Made by a program: the position numbers and the translations under genes
Assembly (NCBI GenBank): GCA_002430835.1
Contig: DJDA01000092.1
Coordinates: 1-44,593, forward strand
Direction of reading: 5' to 3'
Source: Brevundimonas sp. UBA5936
Lineage (GTDB): Bacteria > Pseudomonadota > Alphaproteobacteria > Caulobacterales > Caulobacteraceae
DNA length: 44,593 nucleotides
Shown: positions 1 through 7,492 of the stretch, one piece after another
How positions within the stretch are numbered: position 1 is the stretch's first letter
Layout: each line of letters starts with the position of its first letter
The notes under the pieces: model-generated
What the model saw: the letters and a program-made list of their open reading frames with translations, nothing else
What the model was told of the DNA's origin: nothing
The model's database searches: none

Positions 1-635
1 GCGGCGCGGGCGGCGTACTGCTGGGCCTGGAAGCGCCTGGCCAGCTTCTCGGTCAGTTCGCGCGCGGCGGCGGGCTGCATCTGGGCCATGATGGCGGCCA
101 GGGTGCGCGGGCGCATGGCCGAGGCGACCGGCAGACGCACGCTGTCGTCCAGGGTGGCGAAGACGGCCGCCGCCTCCTTGGGCCGCATGGCGGAATAGAC
201 GGCGACCAGACGGTCGGCCTCGGCCTTTTCCTTCTCGTCCACCTGACCGACCAGGGCGCTGATCTCACCCTTGAGGGCCTCCAGCGCCTGCAGCTTGGCG
301 TCCAGCTTCTGCTCGGCGGCCACCATCAGCGGCAGGGTGGTGGCGAAGTCAGCGTCGCGCGCGTCCAGCGCGTCGCGGCGCTTGGACAGGGACTGGATTA
401 TGCGTAGTTCAGCCGGGGAAATGCCCGCCTGCTGAGCCAGTTGCTCCGGCGTCAGGGCGCAGACGGCGGCGGGCTTGGCCTCTGGCTTGGCCGCCTCGCC
501 CTCCCCCGCGACCGCTTCCTGAGCCCAGGCGGTGGCGCCCTGGAACAGCTCCGGCGCCACGCCCGCGGCGCGCACGGCCACGACGCCGCCGATGGCGACG
601 GCGATCAGGGGCAGAAGGCGGGGCAGCTTGCTCAT
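1..635 (-). CDS. MotE-like flagellar protein (MgtE N-domain-like), 3' end cut by window edge
   Basis: An uninterrupted frame runs from an ATG at 635 off the left edge, giving about 211 visible codons. The start is MSKLPRLLPLIAVAIGG, one membrane anchor or signal segment. An Ala/Lys-rich linker follows, then a likely coiled coil, then a block reading MRPKEAAAVFATLDD and MRPRTLAAIMAQM with LTEKLARRF. That repeat pattern is typical of the MgtE intracellular N-domain found in MotE-type flagellar motor-stator chaperones. The gene lies 97 bp downstream of the DUF6468 gene and in line with fliL-fliM, which supports a motor role. The family call is from motif pattern only; a plain MgtE-N-domain protein of unknown function is the alternative. 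Confidence 0.75.
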   Translation of the reverse strand, partial: MSKLPRLLPLIAVAIGGVVAVRAAGVAPELFQGATAWAQEAVAGEGEAAKPEAKPAAVCALTPEQLAQQAGISPAELRIIQSLSKRRDALDARDADFATTLPLMVAAEQKLDAKLQALEALKGEISALVGQVDEKEKAEADRLVAVYSAMRPKEAAAVFATLDDSVRLPVASAMRPRTLAAIMAQMQPAAARELTEKLARRFQAQQYAARA

Positions 636-732
636 CGGTCAAACTCAGGAAAGGCGCCCTCAAGTCGTCCGGCGCCGCGCGTCGGACATAGGGCAAAAAA
701 GATGCTTCGCGCCTCGGACGTAGGGGCTGACA

Positions 733-1341
733 TCAGGCAGCGAACAGGTCGTCGTCCAGACTACGGCGGGCGCGGTTTAGGCTCTGTTGCGCAGCATGGT
801 TAGCGGCCAGGGCCTGCATCACCGACGAGGCGCGCTCGGCGACAGGCGCGGGCTTCGGCGACGGCGCCTTCATGACGGCGCGAGCGCCCTCGATGCGCTC
901 CATCAGCGAGGCCATGCGGCGCGCGCGGGCCTCGTCGTCCAGCAAGGGCGCGACCGAAGAGGTGCGGGCGGGTTCGGGCTCGACCATCGGCTCCGCACTG
1001 ACCGGCGCACGAGCGGCGGCGCGGCGTTCGTCTTCGCGCGTCTCGATGCGGCTGTCGCTCGGGCGGGCGGGGGCGCGGGCGATCAGCACCTCCAGCTCCT
1101 GCTTCACCGCGCGGGCCTTGATGATGCGGTCGTGCAGCAGGTCCGTCTCCTGGCCAGAGGCGCGCAGGGTGGCCAGCGCCTGTTCGGCGCGTCCGGCGGC
1201 GCTGTTCAGCTCGGTCACGGCGGCGGCGAAGGCCAGTTGCCCCTCGCGCAGGGTCTTGAGCTTGCGCTCCAGCTTGATGCCGTAGCCGATGGCCGCGACC
1301 AGCAGCAGCATGAGAATGGAGTCGAGGATGATGCCGGTCAT
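733..1341 (-). CDS. DUF6468 flagellar-cluster protein
   Basis: This 202-aa protein has an N-terminal membrane segment (MTGIILDSILMLLLVAAIGYGIKLERKL). A predicted coiled coil follows, ending in LLHDRIIKARAVKQELEVLIA, and then a long Pro/Ala/Arg-rich low-complexity tail. The N-terminal 85 residues match what I know of DUF6468, which in Caulobacterales and relatives sits directly after fliM. The start ATG lies one base after the fliM stop codon, so the two are co-transcribed and probably translationally coupled. No enzymatic motif is visible. A membrane-anchored helper of motor or basal-body assembly is an inference from position. Confidence 0.75.
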   Translation of the reverse strand: MTGIILDSILMLLLVAAIGYGIKLERKLKTLREGQLAFAAAVTELNSAAGRAEQALATLRASGQETDLLHDRIIKARAVKQELEVLIARAPARPSDSRIETREDERRAAARAPVSAEPMVEPEPARTSSVAPLLDDEARARRMASLMERIEGARAVMKAPSPKPAPVAERASSVMQALAANHAAQQSLNRARRSLDDDLFAA

Positions 1342-1342
1342 G

Positions 1343-2413
1343 TCAGCTGTTCTCCCTGGCGAGGCGGGCGGCGGCGTCGGTGCTGATGGGGCCTTCGACG
1401 CGGACGGCGATGTGCTGGCCCTTGCGGCCCATGCGGCCGGTGGTCAGCGGGATGGAGCCCGCCCGCACCGACACTTCGGACTCAGGCGTGACGTTCAGCA
1501 TCAGGGTGTCGCCGACCTTCAGGTCCAGCACCTTGGACAGGGGCATCTGCTGCTCGTCCAGCACGCAGCGCACCTCGGTCTCGGTGGTCCAAAGCTCGGT
1601 GGCCAGGTGGCCTTCCCAGATGTTGTCGCGACCGAACTTCTCGCCCATGAACTGCTGCAGCAGCATCTTGCGGATCGGTTCGAGCGTCGAATAGGGCAGC
1701 AGCAGCTCGACCCGGCCGCCGCGATCTTCCATGTCGATGCGCAGCTTGACCAGGATGGCGGCGTTGGCCGGGCGCGCGATGGCGGCGAAGCGGGGATTGG
1801 TCTCCAGCCGGTCCAGGTTGAAGTGGACGGGGGTCAGGGGCTCGAACGCCTGGCGGGCGTCGTTCAGGATGACCTCGACCATGCGCTGCACCAGCACCCG
1901 CTCGATGGTGGTGTAGGGCCGCCCCTCGATCCGCAGGGCCGCCGTGCCGCGACGCCCGCCCAGCAGCACGTCGACGATCGAATAGATCAGGTTGGAATCG
2001 ACCGTCAGCAGGCCGTAGTTGTCCAGTTCCTCGGCCCGGAACACCGCCAGAATGGCCGGAAGCGGAATGGAGTTCAGATAGTCGCCGAAGCGGATGGAGC
2101 TGATGGTGTCGAGGCTGACCTCGACGTTATCGGAGGTGAAGTTGCGCAGGCTGGTCGTCATCAACCGCACCAGGCGGTCGAAGACGATCTCGAGCATCGG
2201 CAGGCGCTCGTAGGAGACCAGGGCCGAGTTGATGATGGCGCGGATGCCGCTGCGTTCGGAGTCGTCCCCGCCGCCCATGTCGAAGCCCAGCAGGCTGTCG
2301 ATCTCGTCCTGGTTCAGCACCCGTTCGGACAGGCCCGCGCCCAGGTCGGCGCCCAGGTCGGCGTCGCCGCCGAAGGGGTCCAGTTCCGTCTCGGGGGCCA
2401 GGGCGTCGGTCAT
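1343..2413 (-). CDS. fliM: Flagellar motor switch protein FliM
   Basis: FliM of 356 aa is a C-ring protein that binds phosphorylated CheY and sets rotation direction. The N-terminal segment holds the CheY-binding motif LNQDEIDSLLGF. The middle domain follows (ERLPMLEIVFDRLVRLMTTSLRNFTSDNVEVSL and onward), with the GGRRGTAALRIEGRPYTTIE region characteristic of FliM. The C-terminal SpoA/FliN-like domain includes LKVGDTLML. Length is slightly above the usual 320-350 aa because of an Asp/Gly-rich insert near the N-terminus. The gene begins two bases after the fliL stop, in the order fliL-fliM known from Caulobacter. Confidence 0.96.
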   Translation of the reverse strand: MTDALAPETELDPFGGDADLGADLGAGLSERVLNQDEIDSLLGFDMGGGDDSERSGIRAIINSALVSYERLPMLEIVFDRLVRLMTTSLRNFTSDNVEVSLDTISSIRFGDYLNSIPLPAILAVFRAEELDNYGLLTVDSNLIYSIVDVLLGGRRGTAALRIEGRPYTTIERVLVQRMVEVILNDARQAFEPLTPVHFNLDRLETNPRFAAIARPANAAILVKLRIDMEDRGGRVELLLPYSTLEPIRKMLLQQFMGEKFGRDNIWEGHLATELWTTETEVRCVLDEQQMPLSKVLDLKVGDTLMLNVTPESEVSVRAGSIPLTTGRMGRKGQHIAVRVEGPISTDAAARLARENS

Positions 2414-2415
2414 CC

Positions 2416-3075
2416 CTACTGCACCAGCATTTCTTCGATCAGCACGGCGTCGACCTTGCCCGGCGCGGCGATCAGATTGACCCGGCGCAAGATCTCGGCG
2501 CGCAGCTGATACGATCCAGCCGAACCTGCCAGATCCTCGGGCCGCAGTTCGCGCAGGAAGCCCTGGAACATGTCCTGCATGCGCGGGGCCTCGGCCTGAA
2601 GGTGCGAGGCGACGGCGGCGTCCTTCGTCTCCAGCGTCAGGCGCAGCTTCAGATAGGTCGGGCGTCCGTCGGCCGACTGAATGTTCACGATCATGTCGGG
2701 CAGGGTGTAGAAGGTCACGCCGTCGGGACCGGCCGCGATCTTGCCCGCGCCCTCGGGCGCCGCCTCGCCTTCTCCGCCGCCGTGGCCGCCGCCCTCCTTC
2801 TTGCCCTTCTTCTCTTCCTTGGTCGGGGCAACATGATCGCCCGCCGCCTCGGCGGGCTTGGGCTTCATCAGCAGGAAGGCCGTCGCCCCGCCCCCGCCCA
2901 GCACCACCAGAGCCGCCGGGATGATGATGAACAGCAGGGGGATCTTCTTCTTGGCGGGCGCGGCTTCGCCGTCCTCGCCCTCGGCGCCGGGCGCGCCGTC
3001 GCTCACGGCGGGCAGGTTCGCGTCGTCGCCGGTCGGCGCTTCGCTCTTCTTCTTGCCCAGCTTCAGTTTCAGCAT
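2416..3075 (-). CDS. fliL: Flagellar basal body-associated protein FliL
   Basis: FliL is an inner-membrane protein that supports stator function. The chosen start, MLKLKLGKKKSEAP at 3075, gives 219 aa. The frame stays open further upstream to 3183, but that extension runs through the promoter region and has no typical features. A charged cytoplasmic N-terminus precedes one membrane segment (KIPLLFIIIPAALVVLGGGGATAFLLM). A Lys/Gly/Glu-rich linker follows, then the periplasmic FliL domain (YTLPDMIVNIQSADGRPTYLKLRLTLE). The C-terminus ends in VDAVLIEEMLVQ. It is the first gene of the minus-strand flagellar operon. The lysine/glycine-rich linker is longer than in enteric FliL. Confidence 0.95.
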   Translation of the reverse strand: MLKLKLGKKKSEAPTGDDANLPAVSDGAPGAEGEDGEAAPAKKKIPLLFIIIPAALVVLGGGGATAFLLMKPKPAEAAGDHVAPTKEEKKGKKEGGGHGGGEGEAAPEGAGKIAAGPDGVTFYTLPDMIVNIQSADGRPTYLKLRLTLETKDAAVASHLQAEAPRMQDMFQGFLRELRPEDLAGSAGSYQLRAEILRRVNLIAAPGKVDAVLIEEMLVQ

Positions 3076-3122
3076 GCGTAAGCCGCCCCGATCCTCACAT
3101 GCCGGGTGTGGCCCTGTTTTGG

Positions 3123-3137
3123 TTAACGAGGCGTTTA
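3123..3137. promoter_or_regulatory. Candidate CtrA box upstream of fliL
   Basis: The sequence TTAACGAGGCGTTTA fits the CtrA consensus TTAA-N7-TTAA at 7 of 8 fixed positions. It lies about 50 bp upstream of the fliL start. In Caulobacter the fliL-fliM operon is an early (class II) flagellar transcript activated by CtrA, so position and consensus agree. Direct binding is inferred. Confidence 0.55.
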
Positions 3138-3141
3138 CAAT

Positions 3142-3156
3142 CGGCAAATCCTGCCG
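3142..3156. promoter_or_regulatory. Inverted repeat between divergent flagellar operons (possible FlbD/ftr site)
   Basis: CGGCA-AATCC-TGCCG is a perfect 5-bp-arm dyad between the fliL and flgF operons, about 55 bp upstream of the sigma-54 promoter of flgF. Caulobacter sigma-54 flagellar promoters use FlbD bound at ftr elements containing CGGCA-type half sites. The assignment is by resemblance and position. A second dyad, AGCGG-N6-CCGCT, lies just beyond at 3165-3180. Confidence 0.4.
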
Positions 3157-3211
3157 GGCGCCGCAGCGGCTGAAACCGCTCAAACCCCCATTCCACGGGC
3201 ATTAACCCTGT

Positions 3212-3226
3212 TGGCACGGTCGTTGC
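3212..3226 (+). promoter_or_regulatory. Sigma-54 (-24/-12) promoter of flgF operon
   Basis: TGGCACGGTCGTTGC matches the sigma-54 consensus TGGCACG-N4-TTGC at every fixed position, with GG and GC elements correctly spaced. It ends 28 bp upstream of the flgF start codon, leaving room for transcription start near 3238 and the ribosome-binding site AAAGGAG at 3241-3247. Caulobacter class III rod genes are sigma-54 dependent, so the match is expected. Confidence 0.85.
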
Positions 3227-3254
3227 GACGGGAAACGGCGAAAGGAGCCCGCTC

Positions 3255-3992
3255 GTGGAAAACGCCGCCTATATCGGACTGTCTCGTCAGATGACGCTTC
3301 GCCGCGAGCTGGACATCGTGGCCAACAACGTCGCCAACGCCGACACCACCGGCTTCAAGGTCGAGCAGCTGATGGTCGGGACCGAGGTCGGCCAGCGCGC
3401 CCGCAACGACGCCATCCGTCCCTCGGCCAGCTTCGTGCTGGACAAGGGCGTGGGCCGCGATTTCGGACAGGGCTCGCTGAAGCAGACCGGCCGCGACCTG
3501 GATTTCGCCATCGAAGGCGAAGGCGCCTTCTTCACCGTGCAGACGGCGGGCGGCCTCGCCTATACCCGCGACGGCGCCTTCGTCACCGATCCTGAAGGCC
3601 GTCTGACGACCAAGCAGGGCCTGCCGGTGCTGGCCGACGGCGCCGAGATCGTTCTGGACCCGCAGCGCGGCCCCGCCAGCGTCGCCCACGACGGCACGAT
3701 CAGCCAGGAAGGCCAGCCCGTCGGCCGCCTGACCGTGGTGCGCTTCGACGCCCTGTCGGTGCTGCAGAAGTCCGGCGACGGCCTGTACCGCAACGCCTCC
3801 AACGCCCAGCCGATGGACGCGACCGACGCCCAGGTCCGCCAGGGGATGCTGGAAGGGTCGAACGTCAACACCCTCGTGGAAATCACCAACCTCATCGAGA
3901 TCAGCCGCGCCTATGAGCGCGTCACCAAGATGATCGAAAACGCCAACGACCTGTCACGCCGCTCCGTCGAGCGGCTGGGCCGGGTTTCGTAA
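3255..3992 (+). CDS. flgF: Flagellar basal-body rod protein FlgF
   Basis: FlgF is a proximal rod component of the flagellar basal body, 245 aa long. The start is a GTG at 3255, 7 bases after a strong ribosome-binding site AAAGGAG. The N-terminal rod signature is ANNVANADTTGFK. The conserved core includes TGRDLDFAIEGEGAFFTVQT and AYTRDGAFVTDPEGRL. The C-terminal rod/hook motif reads GSNVNTLVEITNLIEISRAYERVTKMIE. Length is normal for alphaproteobacterial FlgF. It heads the plus-strand operon flgF-flgG-flgA-flgH under the sigma-54 promoter just upstream. Confidence 0.96.
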   Translation: MENAAYIGLSRQMTLRRELDIVANNVANADTTGFKVEQLMVGTEVGQRARNDAIRPSASFVLDKGVGRDFGQGSLKQTGRDLDFAIEGEGAFFTVQTAGGLAYTRDGAFVTDPEGRLTTKQGLPVLADGAEIVLDPQRGPASVAHDGTISQEGQPVGRLTVVRFDALSVLQKSGDGLYRNASNAQPMDATDAQVRQGMLEGSNVNTLVEITNLIEISRAYERVTKMIENANDLSRRSVERLGRVS

Positions 3993-4006
3993 GGGAGAGC
4001 TGAGAC

Positions 4007-4795
4007 ATGCGCGCGCTTCGCACCGCCGCCACCGGCATGGCCGCCCAGCAGCTGAACGTGGAGGTCATCTCCAACAACATCGCCAACATGAACACGGTCG
4101 GCTTCAAGCGTCAGCGGGCCGAGTTCCAGGATCTGCTGTACCAGAACGTCGAGCGCATGGGGGCCCAGTCCTCGTCGCAGGGCACCGTGGTTCCGACCGG
4201 CATCCAGATCGGCTCGGGCGTCAAGGCGGGCAGCGTCTATCGCATCACCGAACAGGGCAGCCCCAACCGCACCGGCAACACCTACGACATCGCCATCCAG
4301 GGCAAGGGCTACTTCCAGATCACCCTGCCCTCGGGCGAGCTGGCCTATACCCGCGCGGGCAACTTCACCGTCAACGGCGAAGGGCAACTGGTGACGGACG
4401 ACGGCTATGCGGTCGAACCAGCCATCGCCATTCCGCAGGACGCCCTGGACGTCTCCATCTCCAAGTCGGGCCAGGTCCAGGTCACCACCGCCGGCCAGAC
4501 CGAGCCGCAGGTCGTGGGTCAGCTGGAACTGGCCACCTTCTTCAACGAGGCGGGTCTGGAAGCCATCGGCGACAACCTGCTGCTGGAGACGGCGGCCTCG
4601 GGCCCGGCCACGGTGGGAGCGCCCGGCGACGTCGGCTACGGCAATCTGCTGCAACACTACACCGAGGCGTCGAACGTCGACGCGGTCAGCGAGATCACCG
4701 CCCTGATCGTCGCCCAGCGCGCCTATGAGATGAACTCCAAGGTCATCACCACCGCCGATGAGATGCTGTCCGTCTCGGCCCAGGTGAAGAGCTGA
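4007..4795 (+). CDS. flgG: Flagellar distal rod protein FlgG
   Basis: FlgG forms the distal rod that crosses the periplasm. The 262-aa length is exactly typical. The N-terminus reads MRALRTAATGMAAQQLNVEV with the signature SNNIANMNTVGFKRQRAEFQDLLYQ. A central GNTYDIAIQGKGYFQI/LAYTRAGNFTVN block follows, and the C-terminal motif is EASNVDAVSEITALIVAQRAYEMNSKVI. A ribosome-binding site (AAGGGAGAG) precedes the ATG. It starts 14 bases after the flgF stop. Confidence 0.98.
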   Translation: MRALRTAATGMAAQQLNVEVISNNIANMNTVGFKRQRAEFQDLLYQNVERMGAQSSSQGTVVPTGIQIGSGVKAGSVYRITEQGSPNRTGNTYDIAIQGKGYFQITLPSGELAYTRAGNFTVNGEGQLVTDDGYAVEPAIAIPQDALDVSISKSGQVQVTTAGQTEPQVVGQLELATFFNEAGLEAIGDNLLLETAASGPATVGAPGDVGYGNLLQHYTEASNVDAVSEITALIVAQRAYEMNSKVITTADEMLSVSAQVKS

Positions 4796-4811
4796 AGGGA
4801 AGGTCTGAGCC

Positions 4812-5606
4812 ATGAAGCGCGCCCTGATCCTCGCCGCCGCCGTCGCCGCATTCGCCGCCCCCGCATGGGCCGGGCCGGTCAATCTGCTGCCCGATCCGGT
4901 CGACGACGACGGCCGCATCACCCTGGGCGAGCTGTTCGACGACGCGGGCGCCGCCTCGAACGTCGTAGTCGGCCGTCGCGCCGGCGCCACCGCCGTTCTG
5001 GAGGCCTCGCAGGTCCAGATCGCCGCGCGCCGCGCCGGGCTGGAGTGGAGCAATCCGACCGGCCTGCGCCGCATTGTGGTGCGCGAAGGCGGCGCGCTTT
5101 CCAGCGGGGTTCTGGCTGCCGAAGCCTCGGCCCGTCCCGCGGCCGCCAGCGTCGGCGCGCCCGCCCGGGCAGGCTCCAGCGTCGAGGTTCTGACCTACGC
5201 CCGCAGCCTGGCCGCCGGCGACGTGATCCAGCCCGAGGACGTGGTCTGGGCCTCGGTCCAGTCGCACTTGGCCCCCGCAGGCGGCCCCCAGGACGCCGAA
5301 GCGGTGATCGGCCTTCAGGCCAAACGCGCCTTGCGCGCCGGCTCGCCCGTCGGTCCGCGCGACCTGGCCTCGCCCCAGGTCATCGCCCGCAACGACATGG
5401 TCGAGGTCGCCTATATCAACGACGGGGTCGAGCTGACCGTCACCGGCAAGGCGACCCGCAACGCCTCTGCGGGCGAGGCCGTGCCGATCCTGAACGTCCA
5501 GTCCAACCGCACCATCGACGCCGTGGCCGTGGCCCCCGGCCGGGCCGTCGCCGGTCCCGCCGCCCAGATCGCCCGCCGCAACCCGCAACAGTTCGCCGCC
5601 CGTTGA
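4812..5606 (+). CDS. flgA: Flagellar P-ring assembly chaperone FlgA
   Basis: FlgA is a periplasmic chaperone for P-ring (FlgI) assembly. The 264-aa protein starts with a clear signal peptide (MKRALILAAAVAAFAAPAWAGP). The C-terminal SAF-type domain has the family pattern RSLAAGDVIQPEDVVWA, then LRAGSPVGPRDLASPQVIARNDMVEV and TVTGKATRNASAGEAVPILNVQSNR. It is longer than the enteric protein because it carries an extra N-terminal half, as is common in Caulobacterales. The gene starts 16 bases after flgG and is followed by flgH. Confidence 0.95.
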   Translation: MKRALILAAAVAAFAAPAWAGPVNLLPDPVDDDGRITLGELFDDAGAASNVVVGRRAGATAVLEASQVQIAARRAGLEWSNPTGLRRIVVREGGALSSGVLAAEASARPAAASVGAPARAGSSVEVLTYARSLAAGDVIQPEDVVWASVQSHLAPAGGPQDAEAVIGLQAKRALRAGSPVGPRDLASPQVIARNDMVEVAYINDGVELTVTGKATRNASAGEAVPILNVQSNRTIDAVAVAPGRAVAGPAAQIARRNPQQFAAR

Positions 5607-5620
5607 GCGAGAGTTCCATC

Positions 5621-6343
5621 ATGCGCCCCATCACCGTCGCCGCCCTGTCCTTGTCCGCCCTGAGCCTGGCCGCCTGCTCCACCGCCATCGAGGCGGTGAA
5701 GGGACCGGAACTGGCCCCCATCGGCTATCCGGCCGCCCTGGTCCCGGTCGAGCAGGCCTATCTGCCCGAGCCGACCTCGGCTAGCGCCAACAGCCTGTGG
5801 CGTACCGGCGCGCGCAGCTTCTTCGGCGACCAGCGTGCGCGGCGCGTCGGCGACATCCTGACCGTCTCCATCGACATCAACGACCGCGCCCAGACCCAGA
5901 ACACCACCCAGCGCAACCGCACCAACAGCGCCTCGGGCGGCGTCACCAACTTCTTCGGGCTGGAGAACAGCCTCGGCCGCGCCTTCCCCGGCGGCTTCGA
6001 CCCGGCCAATATGATCGGCACGGAAGGGGCGGTGAACGCCAACGGTTCGGGCAGCGTCAACCGCTCGGAGCGGGTGAACCTGACGGTGGCCGCCGTCGTC
6101 ACCGCCGTCATGCCCAACGGCAACCTGGTCATCCAGGGTCGGCAAGAAGTGCGCACCAACCGCGAGGTGCGCGAGCTGACCGTGGCCGGCATCGTCCGCC
6201 CCGAAGACATCTCCAGCGCCAACACCATCCGCCACAGCCAGATCGCCGAGGCGCGCATCAGCTACGGCGGGCGCGGCGACATCAGCCGGATGCAGGCGAC
6301 GCCCGCCGCCCAGTCCCTGGTCGAGCGCTTCAGCCCCTTCTGA
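5621..6343 (+). CDS. flgH: Flagellar L-ring lipoprotein FlgH
   Basis: FlgH forms the outer-membrane L-ring. The correct start is the ATG at 5621, giving 240 aa: MRPITVAALSLSALSLAACS, a lipoprotein signal with lipobox LAAC. A longer open frame reaching back to 4865 overlaps flgA and is not real upstream of this ATG. Family motifs include SLWRTGARSFFGDQRARRVGDILTV, the Asn-rich block NTTQRNRTNSASGG, NLVIQGRQEVRTNREVRELTVAGIVRPEDI and the C-terminal ISYGGRGDISRMQ. It closes the flgF-flgG-flgA-flgH operon. Confidence 0.97.
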   Translation: MRPITVAALSLSALSLAACSTAIEAVKGPELAPIGYPAALVPVEQAYLPEPTSASANSLWRTGARSFFGDQRARRVGDILTVSIDINDRAQTQNTTQRNRTNSASGGVTNFFGLENSLGRAFPGGFDPANMIGTEGAVNANGSGSVNRSERVNLTVAAVVTAVMPNGNLVIQGRQEVRTNREVRELTVAGIVRPEDISSANTIRHSQIAEARISYGGRGDISRMQATPAAQSLVERFSPF

Positions 6344-6467
6344 CCCGCGTTCACCGAAACGTGTGATTCCGGCCGCACCGCATCACTGAATCGCGCGCGA
6401 TCCAGCGGAGCCGTGAACCGTTAACAAGCGACCCGCGTTTGATCTGTCGAACGCGAGTGAACTTGTC

Positions 6468-6944
6468 ATGCGTAAAACCGTCTTTCCCATCCTGGCCGCC
6501 GTGGGCCTGGCCGCGGTCGCGGCCCATGCGGCGACCCATGGTCCGTCTTCATCCCGCAGCGGCGCCGAGGCCGTCGCCGGCTGGCATATGTTGCACGAGG
6601 GGCCGATGGCCAAACTGGCCTATGGCCTGCCGGATTCGGACCAGTTGGCCCTAATGCTGACCTGCGCGCCGGGCGACGGCGCCGCCGTGGTCTACGGCGA
6701 CGTCCAGCCGCGCAGCGCGGGCCTGATCCTGGCCTCGCACGAGCCGCAGCCCATCGACCCGCTGTCGAACGGCGAGGCCTTCGAGACGCGTCTGCCGCTC
6801 GGCGACCCGGCCCTGACCGGCCTGGCGCGCGGCGGCCGCATGACGGTCCAGACCGAGGCCGGGGACCGCCAGCTGACCGCCACCCGCGCCGAGCGGCGAA
6901 TGGTCCAGGGCTTTCTTAGCTATTGCGCTTCGGGACATGCCTGA
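6468..6944 (+). CDS. Small exported protein, paralogue 1 of 3
   Basis: Unrecognised 158-aa protein with an N-terminal signal peptide (MRKTVFPILAAVGLAAVAAHA). The mature part has the pattern LAYGLPDSDQLALMLTCAPGDG and a C-terminal cysteine in SYCASGHA. Two adjacent genes (6981 and 7493) share the same frame: an aromatic-rich strand, then L-x-C-APG followed by beta-strand segments, a block equivalent to HPVFxxFxxxGxL, and a cysteine near the C-terminus. The two common cysteines suggest one disulfide and periplasmic or envelope location. The location just behind flgH is noted, but no flagellar motif is visible. The function is unknown. Confidence 0.8.
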   Translation: MRKTVFPILAAVGLAAVAAHAATHGPSSSRSGAEAVAGWHMLHEGPMAKLAYGLPDSDQLALMLTCAPGDGAAVVYGDVQPRSAGLILASHEPQPIDPLSNGEAFETRLPLGDPALTGLARGGRMTVQTEAGDRQLTATRAERRMVQGFLSYCASGHA

Positions 6945-6951
6945 CCACAGT

Positions 6952-6973
6952 CCCCCGTCTTCCTCAGCGGGGG
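6952..6973 (+). promoter_or_regulatory. GC hairpin between paralogue genes 1 and 2
   Basis: CCCCCG and CGGGGG pair across a 10-nt loop, 7 bases before the ATG at 6981. The 3' arm overlaps the place where a ribosome-binding site would lie. It has no U-tract, so it is not a classical terminator. It could damp translation of the second gene or protect the mRNA; no direct evidence. Confidence 0.35.
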
Positions 6974-6980
6974 CTGAAAC

Positions 6981-7484
6981 ATGACCTCAATGCTCGGCCT
7001 GGTTCAGGCCACGTTGCTCTCCTTGGCCGTGCAGACGGCCCCTCAGACCGGGGCGCATCCGCCCGCAGAGCGGCCCCAGGCCGCATCGCCCGCCCGATCA
7101 GCCCGCGCGTCCGAGGGCTGGACCTGGACCCTCTACAGCGGCGACGGACCGCTGGTCCTGGCCAATGAGATTCCCGACACGCCGCGCCTGCGCACCACGC
7201 TGGAATGCGCGCCCGGCTCCAGCATCGTTCGCCTGGCCTTCCATGACGCGCCCGGCGCCGACGGCTTCGCCGTCATCCGCTCCGGCAACGCCTCGGCCGA
7301 GGTCGAGGCCCGCGCGCGACGCGGACGGCTGGAGGCGACGCTGCGCGCCGACCATCCCGTCTTCGCCGCCTTCCTGGCCTCAGGCCGCCTGACCCTCGCC
7401 CTCGGCGATCAGGCGACCGCCATCGAGATCGATCGAGCGAATCTGTCCAAGCTGCGCCGCTTCGCCGAACTGTGCACCGGATAA
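6981..7484 (+). CDS. Small exported protein, paralogue 2 of 3
   Basis: Unrecognised 167-aa protein with a hydrophobic N-terminus (MTSMLGLVQATLLSLAVQTA) that looks like a signal peptide, then a Pro/Ala-rich linker. The mature domain begins GWTWTLYSGDG and contains LRTTLECAPGSS, DHPVFAAFLASGRLTLALGD and a terminal ELCTG. These align in order with the CAPG motif, the HPVF block and the terminal cysteine of the neighbouring genes, supporting a tandem duplication. Likely secreted or periplasmic. No enzyme motif was found, and the function is unknown. Confidence 0.8.
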   Translation: MTSMLGLVQATLLSLAVQTAPQTGAHPPAERPQAASPARSARASEGWTWTLYSGDGPLVLANEIPDTPRLRTTLECAPGSSIVRLAFHDAPGADGFAVIRSGNASAEVEARARRGRLEATLRADHPVFAAFLASGRLTLALGDQATAIEIDRANLSKLRRFAELCTG

Positions 7485-7492
7485 GGACGAGG

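Noticed and set aside
1289..2509. 406-residue plus-strand open frame over fliM
   Set aside because: It is the antisense shadow of fliM in GC-rich DNA, with His/Gln/Arg-rich composition and no family features.
4865..5620. Upstream extension of the flgH frame through flgA
   Set aside because: It overlaps flgA and is Arg/Pro-rich; the lipoprotein signal and lipobox fix the FlgH start at 5621.
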